Positions 1 to 8,895 are shown, counted from the stretch's first letter. The stretch is DNA of 44,621 nt from Desulfosporosinus sp. OT (GCF_000224515.1 NZ_AGAF01000179.1:1-44621); one strand, 5' to 3'. The notes: generated by a model from the letters alone, not told the origin. Numbers and translations: made by a program.

Positions 1-252
1 AAATACAGTTTTTCTAGGATAAATTTGAAATATTAGAATGCCCAAAAATCTTTGAAGAAACCTCAGAACCTCAATCGAAACATTATCTCAACGTGGAGGA
101 AGCAAGGGAATGTCTAAGTTCGTAAACTCCTATATTTAACGAGTACAAGTTCGATTTTAGCATATTAGCAGATTTATGGTAACTAAAAGCTCCAAAGTAT
201 TATGTATTTTTACAATAAAATACATAGTTCACAACTTGTCAAGGTGAGTTCA
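1..252. other. Left-edge region without a confident gene
   Basis: No confident gene. A plus-strand frame from about 18 to 119 (ending at a TAA near 117-119) reads as a charged peptide ending ECLSS, but it has an in-frame stop just upstream at 15-17 and no start codon. It could be the frameshifted tail of a gene beginning left of the window. Nothing else was recognised up to the clc terminator. Confidence 0.3.
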
Positions 253-298
253 AAAGGACTGCGACGTAACTGTTTACCAGTTTGTCGTAGCCCCTTTT
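253..298 (-). terminator. Intrinsic terminator after the ClC channel gene
   Basis: On the minus strand a long GC-rich stem (GGGGCTACGAC on one side, GTCGCAGTCC on the other, with an inner AACTG/CAGTT continuation) is followed by TTTTG. It lies about 15 bases past the stop of the ClC gene, where a terminator is expected. Confidence 0.7.
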
Positions 299-311
299 AA
301 AATCGAATTAA

Positions 312-1904
312 TTACCTGCCCTTATGGATTTCACAGCTTTCAACCAAACAAATTAAAGCATCATTTATTTTTGCAACTTTATCCTCATTTGTCAGGACAA
401 TTAAGTAATCACCTGGGTAAATCACCGTGTCCCCCTTTGGTATTATTTCCCGTTCGCCACGTTTAACAGAAACCAAAAGGCAATGGGCTGGCCATTTAAT
501 TTCTTTGATTTGTTTACCATCCAACATTGATCCCATACATACTGCAAACTCCAAAATATATTTTGATTTCTCATTTCCAGCTTCCATCCCTTGGCCCTGT
601 TTATGCAAGAATTTCTCGAGCAAGGACTCATATATTGGTTTTGAACCTAAAAGATCCGCTACCATATAGGCAACAATAGATACAATTGCTAAAGTAAGCA
701 AATGACTAAAGGAGCCTGTCATTTCTGTAATCAGAATTGTCCCTGTAATCGGAGCTCTAACAACAGCGGTGAAATAACCTGCCATGGCCAGTATTATGAA
801 ATTATTAACATACATACTATCCATATGGAAAACATGAACCAGAGCGACCCCATAGACATTTCCTATTAGAGCACCTATAGCGAGTAGTGGCAGGAAAATC
901 CCCCCCGGCGCTCCTGATCCATAGCACGCCATCGTGAATAAGAACTTTACCAACATCAATACCAGGAGAATTTTAAAAGGATAATTTCCTTTTGTTACAA
1001 GCGAAGCTATCAACTCATGACCGCCGCCTAAAACCTGAGGCAAGAAAAGTCCTAAGAGTATTGAAATCAGTAACGGAAAGATGACCCAATATTTTTTAGG
1101 TAACCAATTTTGCATAGCATATAAGTCTTGGGTCTTTAAAAGAGTTTTATTGAATGCAACCCCTAAGACCCCTATAATAGCTCCTAATATAATAATAAAG
1201 AAATATAACCGAAGAGGAAAGTCAGGTAAGTTCGCGAAGTTGAGCACAGGTTTCAAACCAAAAAATTCGCTGGTCACAAAATCCGCCGATACTGCTGCCG
1301 ATACTGCTGAAAGTAACACTAAGGGTGAAAAGTTTTTATGGACCTCCTCTAGGGCAAACATAACCCCCGCCAAAGGAGCACTAAAGGCCGCCGCAAGCCC
1401 TGCACTTGCACCACTTGTGGTAAGATATTTTTCTTCTATTTTAACTCTTTTTAATACTTGACTAAAACCTTGTCCAACTGCAGCACCCAATTGGACAGAT
1501 GGGCCTTCCCTTCCCATAGAAAGTCCTGACCCTATCGCTAAGACTCCTCCAACGAACTTTCCTATAATAACCTTCCACCAATTCATGGATAATTTTCTTA
1601 ACAAGACTCCTTCAACTTGAGGGATACCGCTACCACTAATCATAGGATCATGTTTGACCAATAAACCTACAACATAACCTATTATACAAAGTACCCCAAT
1701 CCAAGCAAAAATGAGCGCTGGTCGAACAGTCAAAATATTATAAACTTTTGTTAACATGAGTCCGGCTTCTTCCAGCATAAAACGATATAGCACTACTAAG
1801 AGGCCCGTAAGAACACCTACACCCATTCCTTCAAACACTAATTTCAATCTAAAACTATTCCAATGGAACAATGTGTTATACGTGTTATGCTTGTTATTTG
1901 TCAT
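312..1904 (-). CDS. ClC-family chloride channel/transporter with C-terminal TrkA_C domain
   Basis: Membrane protein of the ClC family, moving chloride or other anions across the cytoplasmic membrane, often in exchange for protons. The three selectivity-filter motifs are present: GSGIPQ at about residues 91-96, GREGPSVQ at about 131-138 (with the gating glutamate, E133) and GAPGGIFLP near residue 332. The rest is a chain of hydrophobic helices to about residue 430. The last 75 residues form a TrkA_C (RCK-C) ligand-binding domain, a fusion known in the family that suggests gating by a small ligand. At 530 residues it is the expected length. The gene is probably monocistronic: alr starts another unit 60 bases upstream and a terminator follows. 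The transported ion cannot be read from the sequence; fluoride-type CLC-F proteins are unlikely because the canonical GREGP motif is intact. Confidence 0.92.
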   Translation of the reverse strand: MTNNKHNTYNTLFHWNSFRLKLVFEGMGVGVLTGLLVVLYRFMLEEAGLMLTKVYNILTVRPALIFAWIGVLCIIGYVVGLLVKHDPMISGSGIPQVEGVLLRKLSMNWWKVIIGKFVGGVLAIGSGLSMGREGPSVQLGAAVGQGFSQVLKRVKIEEKYLTTSGASAGLAAAFSAPLAGVMFALEEVHKNFSPLVLLSAVSAAVSADFVTSEFFGLKPVLNFANLPDFPLRLYFFIIILGAIIGVLGVAFNKTLLKTQDLYAMQNWLPKKYWVIFPLLISILLGLFLPQVLGGGHELIASLVTKGNYPFKILLVLMLVKFLFTMACYGSGAPGGIFLPLLAIGALIGNVYGVALVHVFHMDSMYVNNFIILAMAGYFTAVVRAPITGTILITEMTGSFSHLLTLAIVSIVAYMVADLLGSKPIYESLLEKFLHKQGQGMEAGNEKSKYILEFAVCMGSMLDGKQIKEIKWPAHCLLVSVKRGEREIIPKGDTVIYPGDYLIVLTNEDKVAKINDALICLVESCEIHKGR

Positions 1905-1967
1905 AGTAGTTTAATGCCCCCATTATTTACATAACCCTCCATAATCTTTAATAAAAAATCCTTCCTA

Positions 1968-3092
1968 TTAGCTATTCTCCATCGAGTCAAGATAAATTCG
2001 AGGCACTCGTTTTGAAATCCCACACACGACCTCATAGCTAATAGTACCCATCCATCCTGCCATTTCAGTAGCTGTAATTTGTTCATATCCATCTTTTCCT
2101 AGAATCGTAACCACATCACCCACTTGTACTTTTGAGATCTTAGTCACTTCAAGCATTGTTTGATCCATACAAATCCGCCCGATCATCGTGGAGCGCCGCC
2201 CGTGAATCAGCATTTCACCATAGTTGGAAAGTGCCCTGCGCAACCCATCTGCATACCCTACTGGGATGGTAGCGACACATGTCGGATAGGCTGCTTGAAA
2301 TGTGCATCCGTAACTTACCGTTTCACCCGTCTTAATACTTTTGACATGGGACACTTTGGCTTTCCAGGACAGAACCGGTTCCAAGCCGACATTTCCACCA
2401 ATCTGGGCAGACGGTACAAGGCCGTAAAGGCTTATTCCGGGACGAACAAGTTCGAAATGTGATTCTGGGAAATGGATGATCGCTGCACTGTTTGCCGCAT
2501 GGCGGATCGGAATATTAAGTCCAGCAGTCTTCAACTTCTCATAAAGAGCTTGAAAACGTTTAAGTTGCACTCGGGCAAACGACAGATCCGATTGATCAGA
2601 CGTAGCAAAGTGAGTGAAAATTCCTTCAATATAAAGATTCGGCAAAACGGAAATTTCCATAATCTCGTCAAAATCTATCTCGCGAAATCCGATTCGGTTC
2701 ATTCCTGTATCTACTTTTATATGTAAGCGCACTGTTTTGTTTTGTTTCACAGCTGCCTCAGAGAGTGCTAGAGCTTGGGATAATTGATAAATTGTAGGAA
2801 TTATCTCTTTCTCAACTAAAGTATCCATCTGATCCAGCTCAGTAGCCCCGAGAATCATGACCGTGAGCTCGGGAAAAACGGCTTTAATTTCTAGCGCCTC
2901 TTGCAAGAGAGCAACCGCAAAACGTTTTGCTCCACACGCCTGTAACGTTTTCACAATGGGGATCACCCCATGACCATAGGCATCTGCCTTGACGATTGGC
3001 ATCATTTCACTTCGGGTATACGCCTGTAGCTTGTTGTAATTTTCTCTTAGCGTTTGGAGATTTACCTCAGCCCAAACTTGTCGTAACCCCAT
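1968..3092 (-). CDS. alr: Alanine racemase
   Basis: PLP enzyme interconverting L- and D-alanine for peptidoglycan synthesis. The PLP lysine lies in PIVKADAYGHG (K35), and the catalytic tyrosine in the VSYGCTF stretch near residue 265. The N-terminal TIM-barrel and C-terminal beta domain span a normal 374 residues. The start overlaps the end of the upstream NAD(P)HX-repair gene by about 30 bases, so the two are co-translated in one minus-strand unit (nnr-alr). This is a common Firmicute arrangement, usually including acpS, which here lies just upstream of nnr. It is presumably the housekeeping racemase, since no catabolic D-amino-acid gene is nearby. Confidence 0.96.
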   Translation of the reverse strand: MGLRQVWAEVNLQTLRENYNKLQAYTRSEMMPIVKADAYGHGVIPIVKTLQACGAKRFAVALLQEALEIKAVFPELTVMILGATELDQMDTLVEKEIIPTIYQLSQALALSEAAVKQNKTVRLHIKVDTGMNRIGFREIDFDEIMEISVLPNLYIEGIFTHFATSDQSDLSFARVQLKRFQALYEKLKTAGLNIPIRHAANSAAIIHFPESHFELVRPGISLYGLVPSAQIGGNVGLEPVLSWKAKVSHVKSIKTGETVSYGCTFQAAYPTCVATIPVGYADGLRRALSNYGEMLIHGRRSTMIGRICMDQTMLEVTKISKVQVGDVVTILGKDGYEQITATEMAGWMGTISYEVVCGISKRVPRIYLDSMENS

Positions 3093-4681
3093 TTTCCCAT
3101 CCTCTCTTTCTCTAAAGGCTTTAGTTCCAACTCACGCCGAACTTTAGGCAGCCGATCAGCCACTTCCGAGGCAGTAAATCCTAACCACCCATACTCAGTC
3201 GCTAAGTCATCTGCAGATCTCCCGTGCAAATAGACACCTAGACATGCAGCTTCAAGCGGGTCAACCCCCTGGGCCAACCAAGCGAGAATGCTGCCTGTAA
3301 GTACATCGCCAGTCCCTCCTGTTCCAAGTCCCGGATTTCCAGTAGGGTTGAAAAAAGCGCGACCATCAGGCGCCGCAATAATGGTCACTGAGCCCTTTAA
3401 AACAACCACTGCCTCCCACTCTACGGCTTTCGCCACCACAATCTCCAAGCGATTTCGCTCAATATCTTCAACACTGCACTGACAAAGTCGGGCCATCTCA
3501 CCAGGATGAGGCGTAAGAATCAACGGACCAAGACCGTTTCTCAAGTTAAGTAAACCTGGTTCTAATCCTACCAGATTAAGCGCGTCGGCATCCAAGACGA
3601 CCGGGCAACGTATAGTTTCCATGATTTTTTCTAATACCGTTATAAACTGGGGATTCTGGGCTAAGCCCGGGCCAACGGCAAAGGCTTGGGCTTTTTCAGA
3701 TTGCTTTAAAATGACCTGCCAAGCTTCTTCATTCAAAGAATCGTCTCCTGGAGCGGACCAAGTCGTCGCCTCTGTAAGGCTAGCATCTACGTCTTTCGCA
3801 ATCCCAGTGGGGGTAACAATCTGCAACAGTCCAATGCCGCTTCGCAAAGCACCTCGTCCTGCAAGAATAGCAGCCCCACTCATTCCCTTAGACCCTGCAA
3901 CAAGAATCCCTTTTCCGTGGGTTCCTTTATGACCCTTAAGTTGGCGAACGGGAAGCATATTGCGGACATCGTCATCAGTCAACACAAACGTGGAGATCGC
4001 TTCATCTCGAGTGTAGGATTCCGGGATTGAAATAGGGTCCACAACAACCCGTCCGCTATACTCTGGACCTTCACCAAGAAAAAGACCCCATTTAGGGAGC
4101 CCGAAGGTAACTGTGGTTTGAGCGCGAATCGCCGTGCGATATACCTTACCAGTATTGGCTTCCACTCCACTCGGGACGTCAATAGAGACCACCCATCCAG
4201 GAGAGCGGTTCACTTCGTCCACATACTCTTCTATTAAGCTGGGTAAAGCACCCCGCAGCCCAATTCCGTAAAGAGCATCGACCACGACATCTGCTTGCGC
4301 TAAGGCTAGACGTGTCAAACGACGTTGTTTCTCTCCTTCGATTATAAAACACTTTCCAGACATTCTTTGGAAAAGGTGCAAATTTAAGGCGGCGTCCCCT
4401 TTAAATTCCTTAAATCCCGCAAATAAAAAGGCCGTGACATCCATGCCTTGGAAAACTAAATGTCGAGCCACCGCTAATCCATCTCCGCCATTATTTCCCT
4501 TCCCAACCAGGATCACTGCTTTTCGTCCGCTTAAATCTGCCTCCTCTTTAGGAAGACAACGCCGAATTTCTTCGACAACTGCCCAGGCTGCATTTTCCAT
4601 AAGCAGCAAACTTGGAATGCCATAATGATGAATGGCTCTTTCTTCAATCTGCCGCATCTGTTCTGCGCTGACTACACGCAT
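3062..4681 (-). CDS. nnr: Bifunctional NAD(P)H-hydrate epimerase / ADP-dependent NAD(P)HX dehydratase
   Basis: Repairs hydrated nicotinamide cofactors. The N-terminal YjeF_N domain (about residues 1-215, with GKGNNGGDGL near 60) epimerises R- and S-NAD(P)HX. The C-terminal ribokinase-like domain (about 235-515) dehydrates S-NAD(P)HX using ADP; it carries the GSKGMSGAA segment, LTPHPGEM and the NPGLGTGGTGDVLTG nucleotide-binding motif. The fused form is usual in Firmicutes. I chose the ATG at 4681 because homologues begin MxVVxAxQM. A GTG three codons upstream (4690) is in frame, and the GGGGTGA just before it fits a ribosome-binding site better for 4681. It overlaps alr downstream. Confidence 0.95.
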   Translation of the reverse strand: MRVVSAEQMRQIEERAIHHYGIPSLLLMENAAWAVVEEIRRCLPKEEADLSGRKAVILVGKGNNGGDGLAVARHLVFQGMDVTAFLFAGFKEFKGDAALNLHLFQRMSGKCFIIEGEKQRRLTRLALAQADVVVDALYGIGLRGALPSLIEEYVDEVNRSPGWVVSIDVPSGVEANTGKVYRTAIRAQTTVTFGLPKWGLFLGEGPEYSGRVVVDPISIPESYTRDEAISTFVLTDDDVRNMLPVRQLKGHKGTHGKGILVAGSKGMSGAAILAGRGALRSGIGLLQIVTPTGIAKDVDASLTEATTWSAPGDDSLNEEAWQVILKQSEKAQAFAVGPGLAQNPQFITVLEKIMETIRCPVVLDADALNLVGLEPGLLNLRNGLGPLILTPHPGEMARLCQCSVEDIERNRLEIVVAKAVEWEAVVVLKGSVTIIAAPDGRAFFNPTGNPGLGTGGTGDVLTGSILAWLAQGVDPLEAACLGVYLHGRSADDLATEYGWLGFTASEVADRLPKVRRELELKPLEKERMGKWGYDKFGLR

Positions 4682-4775
4682 TCTCCTCACCCCGGTTCTA
4701 TTATATCTTTATCATATCATATCTCATGTGCTTAGACCTGTCGCCTTCATTCTTCATCATAGAATCTTATTTTGC

Positions 4776-5132
4776 TCAGCTTAAAATCGCAAAAGCTATC
4801 GCCTGTGTGCGATCATGAGTTAAACTTATTCGGACTTGGGAGCAACCTCTAGCCTTAACCTGATCCATAGCCCTAGCACTAAGATATACCAGAGGTTCGC
4901 CACTTGAATCACTTAAGATTTCTATATCATGCCAAGACAATCCACGCAAACCAGTGCCTAATGTTTTAAGAACAGCCTCTTTTCCAGCAAAACGAGCTGC
5001 GTAACTCTGAATACCTTTGCCTATTAAGTTACTCTGCTCTCGCGTTGTGAAAAGGCGTTCATATAACTTGGGCTGTCGTTGAAGCGCCATAGAAAATCGC
5101 TCTATTTCAATGATATCAATACCAGGATGCAT
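4776..5132 (-). CDS. acpS: Holo-[acyl-carrier-protein] synthase
   Basis: Transfers 4'-phosphopantetheine from CoA to acyl carrier protein. The family signature is complete: GIDIIEIERF at the N-terminus with the Mg-binding aspartate, and FAGKEAVLKTLGTG near residues 47-60 with the second metal/catalytic acid. At 118 residues it has the normal AcpS trimer-subunit length. It lies 15 bases downstream of the GntR/TrkA_C gene and about 95 bases upstream of nnr, all on the minus strand, so the four genes may be read through as one operon. Confidence 0.95.
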   Translation of the reverse strand: MHPGIDIIEIERFSMALQRQPKLYERLFTTREQSNLIGKGIQSYAARFAGKEAVLKTLGTGLRGLSWHDIEILSDSSGEPLVYLSARAMDQVKARGCSQVRISLTHDRTQAIAFAILS

Positions 5133-5147
5133 TCTGTCTGCTCCAAA

Positions 5148-5759
5148 TCATAAAATTAGTTGTTGCAATTTTTCCTGTCCCTCTGATGACCCCGCGGCCA
5201 ACAGGACATCTTCTGCCCGAAGAACAAAACCCGCTTCCGGAGAAAATTGTTCAAAGCCATCACGAACCACTGCTATAATAGTTGTCCCCGTCCGCTCACG
5301 AATCTTTAATTCACTCAAAGTCTTCCCAATTGCTGGTGAAGCTTTTCCGATTTCTATTTCCCCAACGTCTAACCAACGGGACATGATTCGGTCAGCATAT
5401 CCCCGCAATTTGTTCAGATGGCTTTCAATCTTCAAATCATTTTCACGTCTTTGATCCATTAGACTTTTCAAGTCTTCGAGAAAGATCTGAATTTCACCTT
5501 TTTGATCAAATGATTTAATGAATCTCTCGGCTAAAGCTTTCGATGTTACGGTAATCCCTACGCCTTGACTGACCACGACGACACCGACATTTTGTAAAAT
5601 AGCGATGGCCCGGCGAATAGTTTCCGGTGACACATTGTACCGTCCTGCCAAAGTAGAACGACCATGAATTTTTTCGCCTTCATGGTATTCCCCCATCATA
5701 ATAGCGTGAGCTATATCTATCGCGATCTCCTGGTAGCGTGCATGTTCCAATACCTTCAT
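5148..5759 (-). CDS. GntR-family transcriptional regulator with C-terminal TrkA_C domain
   Basis: One-component regulator. An N-terminal winged helix-turn-helix of GntR type (YQEIAIDIAHAI, then NVSPETIRRAIAIL) is followed by a linker helix (about residues 75-115) and a TrkA_C (RCK-C) domain that should bind a small ligand. The same domain ends the nearby ClC protein, which is suggestive only. Start choice is uncertain: the open frame reaches 5828, but a TGCTATAAT extended -10 box lies inside it at 5779-5787, so translation should begin after that. ATG 5759 matches the start of homologues; ATG 5771 and TTG 5750 are alternatives. A perfect 10-bp inverted repeat upstream (5821-5855) may be its operator. 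Confidence 0.85.
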   Translation of the reverse strand: MKVLEHARYQEIAIDIAHAIMMGEYHEGEKIHGRSTLAGRYNVSPETIRRAIAILQNVGVVVVSQGVGITVTSKALAERFIKSFDQKGEIQIFLEDLKSLMDQRRENDLKIESHLNKLRGYADRIMSRWLDVGEIEIGKASPAIGKTLSELKIRERTGTTIIAVVRDGFEQFSPEAGFVLRAEDVLLAAGSSEGQEKLQQLIL

Positions 5760-5778
5760 CCCCTTACTCATTTCTACT

Positions 5779-5787
5779 ATTATAGCA
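5779..5787 (-). promoter_or_regulatory. Extended -10 promoter element of the GntR/TrkA_C gene
   Basis: The minus strand reads TGCTATAAT, a perfect -10 hexamer with the extended TGn, 12-25 bases before the likely start codons. The -35 region is poor, which extended -10 promoters tolerate. Confidence 0.5.
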
Positions 5788-5820
5788 TAGCCATCTTCTA
5801 GTGGCATCATCCTATTGACA

Positions 5821-5855
5821 ACTAACAACCCCTATGATATTATAAGGTTGTTAGT
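5821..5855. promoter_or_regulatory. Perfect 10-bp inverted repeat, candidate operator
   Basis: ACTAACAACC at 5821-5830 and its exact complement GGTTGTTAGT at 5846-5855 are separated by 15 bases. It sits between the GntR/TrkA_C gene and the divergent aminomutase gene. Such a site suits a dimeric GntR-type autoregulator and could act on either or both promoters. Function is inferred from position and symmetry only. Confidence 0.5.
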
Positions 5856-5992
5856 AATTATTGGCCATTTCTGATAAATACGATTTTCTTCTAAATTAAC
5901 ACACTCTAAACCCTAGTCTTCGTCTTCGCCATTTTAACGCAGTTAATTTGATAGCATCATTTGACCTATCTGAAGTAGAGGAGGAAATAAGA

Positions 5993-7243
5993 ATGGCTGT
6001 TCAACTTAGCAATAGACCGGATACGTTTCGTCAGTTTGCACTAAGACGAGCCTCAGAACTGAAACAAAAGATTGTTCCTTATCTCCAAAAGTGCAAAACG
6101 ATTCCGACGGGATTTACAAGTATAGAAGCCTATCAATTACGCCGAGCAACCATTTTAAGCTATTTCAGCGCAACGCTTGAGGACTGGGAAAACTGGCACT
6201 GGCAAATGCACAACAGAATTACAGATGCCCACGTCTTAAGTAATTTGCTCCCTGGATTAACCTCCGAACAATGTCAAGAAATAGAACGTGTTGGGAAAAC
6301 CTTTCGCTGGGCATTATCTCCGTACTATTTGAGTTTGATCAATGATACCGATCCGTTTGACCCAATTAGACTTCAAGGATTACCTACCCAAGCTGAGCTT
6401 GTCGACGATTTCGGTGAAGAAGACCCGATGGGAGAAGCTATTACATCTCCTGCGCCTTGTATCACCAGGCGTTACCCGGACCGCCTGATCATCAACGTCA
6501 CCAACATGTGCGCCATGTACTGTCGCCATTGTCAGCGCCGACGTAATATTGGTGAAACGGACACTCATCAAGAACGAACCCAGCTGAAAGCAGCTCTCGA
6601 TTATATTCGAGCAAATCCCGAGATACGGGACGTCTTGGTGACTGGAGGAGATGCTCTACTACTCGGTGACTTAACCCTAGACTGGCTTCTCGGGGAACTC
6701 CATGCCATACCTCACGTAGAAATCAAGCGTCTCGGGACACGGACTCCAGTGACTCTCCCCATGCGCATTACAGATCAACTATGTTCAATATTGGCTAAAT
6801 ATCCGCCTATATATATAAATACGCAGTTCAACCACCCTAAGGAAGTAACTGAAGATGCCAAAAAAGCGGCTGACAAACTTGTTGCAGCCGGAGTGATTCT
6901 AGGGAATCAGGCAGTATTGCTCAAAGGCATAAACCACCAACCAGAAGTCATGAAAAAGCTTAATCAAGAACTACTCAAAATCAGAATCCGCCCCTACTAT
7001 ATCTTCCATGCCAAAAACGTCAAAGGAACACGTCATTTTGTGCCGCGGATCCAAGATGGACTTGCCGTTATGGAACACTTACGAGGGTATACTTCGGGCC
7101 TTGCGATACCAACCTATATTATAAATGCCCCCAAAGGCGGAGGCAAGACTCCCATTTCACCTCAATACTTGATGTCCCTTGATGAAAACAAAGCGATTTT
7201 GCGTACCTGGGAAGGAAAATTGATTCAGTACGAGACTCCATAA
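5993..7243 (+). CDS. eam: Glutamate 2,3-aminomutase (KamA-family radical SAM/PLP enzyme)
   Basis: Radical SAM, PLP-dependent aminomutase. The [4Fe-4S] motif CxxxCxxC (CAMYCRHC) is at about residues 173-180 and the PLP lysine lies in GGGKTP near 385. The substrate call rests on two positions. In lysine 2,3-aminomutase two aspartates (D293 and D330 in the clostridial enzyme) bind the substrate's epsilon-amino group. Here the equivalent places read HAKNV (Lys, about 341) and IINAP (Asn, about 378), the known signature of glutamate 2,3-aminomutase, which makes beta-glutamate, a compatible solute. The start is ATG 5993, eight bases after GAGGAGG; the open frame continues upstream to 5948 without a better site. 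It is divergent from the GntR/TrkA_C gene. The specificity call is strong inference; family membership is certain. Confidence 0.85.
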   Translation: MAVQLSNRPDTFRQFALRRASELKQKIVPYLQKCKTIPTGFTSIEAYQLRRATILSYFSATLEDWENWHWQMHNRITDAHVLSNLLPGLTSEQCQEIERVGKTFRWALSPYYLSLINDTDPFDPIRLQGLPTQAELVDDFGEEDPMGEAITSPAPCITRRYPDRLIINVTNMCAMYCRHCQRRRNIGETDTHQERTQLKAALDYIRANPEIRDVLVTGGDALLLGDLTLDWLLGELHAIPHVEIKRLGTRTPVTLPMRITDQLCSILAKYPPIYINTQFNHPKEVTEDAKKAADKLVAAGVILGNQAVLLKGINHQPEVMKKLNQELLKIRIRPYYIFHAKNVKGTRHFVPRIQDGLAVMEHLRGYTSGLAIPTYIINAPKGGGKTPISPQYLMSLDENKAILRTWEGKLIQYETP

Positions 7244-7277
7244 TAAGCTTATATAGTTTGAAAAGGGGGCGGTGTCA

Positions 7278-7463
7278 ATGACTGAACGTCTTAATAACGA
7301 TCAAATAATCCGACGGATCACAGATGCAAATTCAGATCTGAAGCGTTACTTGAACTTAGCGCCTGGCCTCAAATTGACCCCATCTCAACCTAAAACTCTC
7401 AACGAACATTCACAACGTTCGATTCTGCCACCTCGGTTTCCTAGGCCTCCACTAAGGCCTTAA
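7278..7463 (+). CDS. Small hypothetical protein downstream of the aminomutase
   Basis: A 61-residue frame that I do not recognise. It begins 34 bases after the aminomutase stop behind AAAAGGGGG, with a GTG six bases upstream as an alternative start, so it is probably co-transcribed. The N-terminal half looks helical and charged (IIRRITDANSDLKRYL) and the tail is proline- and arginine-rich (PPRFPRPPLRP). It has no cysteines and no membrane segment. A terminator follows 30 bases later, which supports a real two-gene unit. Confidence 0.5.
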   Translation: MTERLNNDQIIRRITDANSDLKRYLNLAPGLKLTPSQPKTLNEHSQRSILPPRFPRPPLRP

Positions 7464-7493
7464 AACACTCATAACTTTATCTCCTCCTTTTAA

Positions 7494-7519
7494 AGCGATC
7501 CTGCGGGGTCGCTATTTCT
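7494..7519 (+). terminator. Intrinsic terminator after the aminomutase unit
   Basis: AGCGATCC and GGGTCGCT form an 8-bp stem around a TGCG loop, followed by ATTTCTT. The U-tract is imperfect, so efficiency is uncertain. Confidence 0.5.
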
Positions 7520-7563
7520 TCGCCCTTTTTCCCTGCCATGTGTCTCGGCGTATAAGCTCGGCA

Positions 7564-8427
7564 TCAATCGCATTGAGAACTTCCCATTTTTTTACGACTC
7601 CAGAGAGGCCCTATAAGATCATCCGGAGGCCCATCTCCTGTCAAACGATGAATAATCATCCCCGAGGGGACGATCTCTAAAATATCAACCACGAGCGAAA
7701 CATAGTCCTCTTGAGTCATAAGATCAAACGGTTCACGCTGATAAATTGCTGCCAAAGGGGTTCCTCTCAACACATGAAGCAAGTGAATCTTGATTCCTTG
7801 TAAAGGCATCTTGGCAACCGCTTGGGCGGTTTCTATCATCTCCGTTTTCGTTTCCCCAGGTAAGCCGAGAATTACATGGGCACAAACCCGTATCCCTCTG
7901 GAGCACAACTGATCAAGACCCTTCAGGAATTGGGCATAGTTATGACCCCTTTCAATCCGCTCCATGGTTCGATCGTGAATACTTTGCAATCCTAGCTCTA
8001 CCCACAAATACGTTCTTTGATTCAGTTCTTCAAGATAGTCCAGCACATTCTCTGGTAAACAATCCGGTCTTGTTGAGATGGATAACCCTACAACGTTTTC
8101 CTCTTTTAAAGCCTCTTCATAGACCTCACGCAACCGCTCTACCGATGCATAGGTATTGGTATAAGCTTGGAAATAAGCAATATACCTTGCGTTGGGCCAT
8201 TTTTTCCTCATCCGTTCCGTTACTTCGATGAATTGATTATGGATGGATAACCCCTGTTCCCCAGCGAAATCCCCGGACCCCCGTTCGCTGCAGTAGACAC
8301 AGCCATCCCTACCCAATGTCCCATCCCGGTTTGGACATGTAAATCCAGCATCTAAGGAGACCTTAAAAATTTTCCCACCAAACCTCTCCCGTAAATGTTC
8401 GTTAAAGGTATGATATCTCTTTTGCAT
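7564..8427 (-). CDS. Radical SAM protein, TIGR01212/YhcC family
   Basis: Radical SAM protein of the YhcC group (TIGR01212), whose function is unknown. The cluster-binding cysteines are in CPNRDGTLGRDGCVYC near the N-terminus (the family's unusual spacing), followed by SERGSGDFAG. The Elp3/MiaB-like barrel then covers most of the 287 residues. I chose the ATG at 8427 (QKRYHTFNEHLRERFG) because family members start there. An in-frame GTG at 8499 overlaps the VOC gene stop and would add 24 residues. It probably forms one unit with the VOC and MGMT genes upstream. Confidence 0.88.
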   Translation of the reverse strand: MQKRYHTFNEHLRERFGGKIFKVSLDAGFTCPNRDGTLGRDGCVYCSERGSGDFAGEQGLSIHNQFIEVTERMRKKWPNARYIAYFQAYTNTYASVERLREVYEEALKEENVVGLSISTRPDCLPENVLDYLEELNQRTYLWVELGLQSIHDRTMERIERGHNYAQFLKGLDQLCSRGIRVCAHVILGLPGETKTEMIETAQAVAKMPLQGIKIHLLHVLRGTPLAAIYQREPFDLMTQEDYVSLVVDILEIVPSGMIIHRLTGDGPPDDLIGPLWSRKKMGSSQCD

Positions 8428-8495
8428 ATCGAAATTCCATTCTCTCTTACAGATTAATCCATAGACTTTTTGGTGTGCTTTACGGAGCTTCCCAC

Positions 8496-8885
8496 TCACT
8501 CCTGATATAGTTCAAGCTTTTCCCTGCTAGGACCACGGAAAAAGAAATTATATCGTCCTTCTCCTAAGGTCATTGGCTCTGCAGAGATCAACTCCACCTC
8601 AAATTCTTTTAAGCGCTCGACGGCTTTGAAGATGTCCGATACCCGCAGAGCTAAATGATTGACAACCCCATCCTCAAAACGTTGACCATCGACAACCTCA
8701 ACAAGCTCGACAACGGTACCTCCTAATTCTAAAAAAGCTAATTCCACATCACCCGGTTTAATCCGGTATAAAAACTTAAAGCCCAGTATCTCAATGTAGA
8801 ACTGAAGGGCTTTCTCCATATCCAAGGCCTTAATCCCAATATGTTCGACTCCTGTAAAAAGAGACTCGCTCTTTATTCTTTCCAT
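8496..8885 (-). CDS. VOC-superfamily protein (glyoxalase / methylmalonyl-CoA epimerase-like)
   Basis: A single vicinal-oxygen-chelate domain of 129 residues, built of paired beta-alpha-beta-beta-beta modules. VEHIGIKALDMEKALQFY at the start and VNHLALRVSDI at about residues 75-85 supply metal-ligand histidines, and VELVEV and KLELYQ supply the glutamates. The pattern resembles methylmalonyl-CoA epimerase and lactoylglutathione lyase. The substrate cannot be fixed, and no propionate genes are nearby. AGGAGGAG precedes the ATG. Confidence 0.8.
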   Translation of the reverse strand: MERIKSESLFTGVEHIGIKALDMEKALQFYIEILGFKFLYRIKPGDVELAFLELGGTVVELVEVVDGQRFEDGVVNHLALRVSDIFKAVERLKEFEVELISAEPMTLGEGRYNFFFRGPSREKLELYQE

Positions 8886-8895
8886 TTTTCTCCTC

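Noticed and set aside
5993-7243. EpmB (EF-P lysylation) identity for the aminomutase
   Set aside because: The protein has the long N- and C-terminal regions of aminomutases, and no epmA or efp is adjacent. The Lys/Asn pair fits glutamate aminomutase better.
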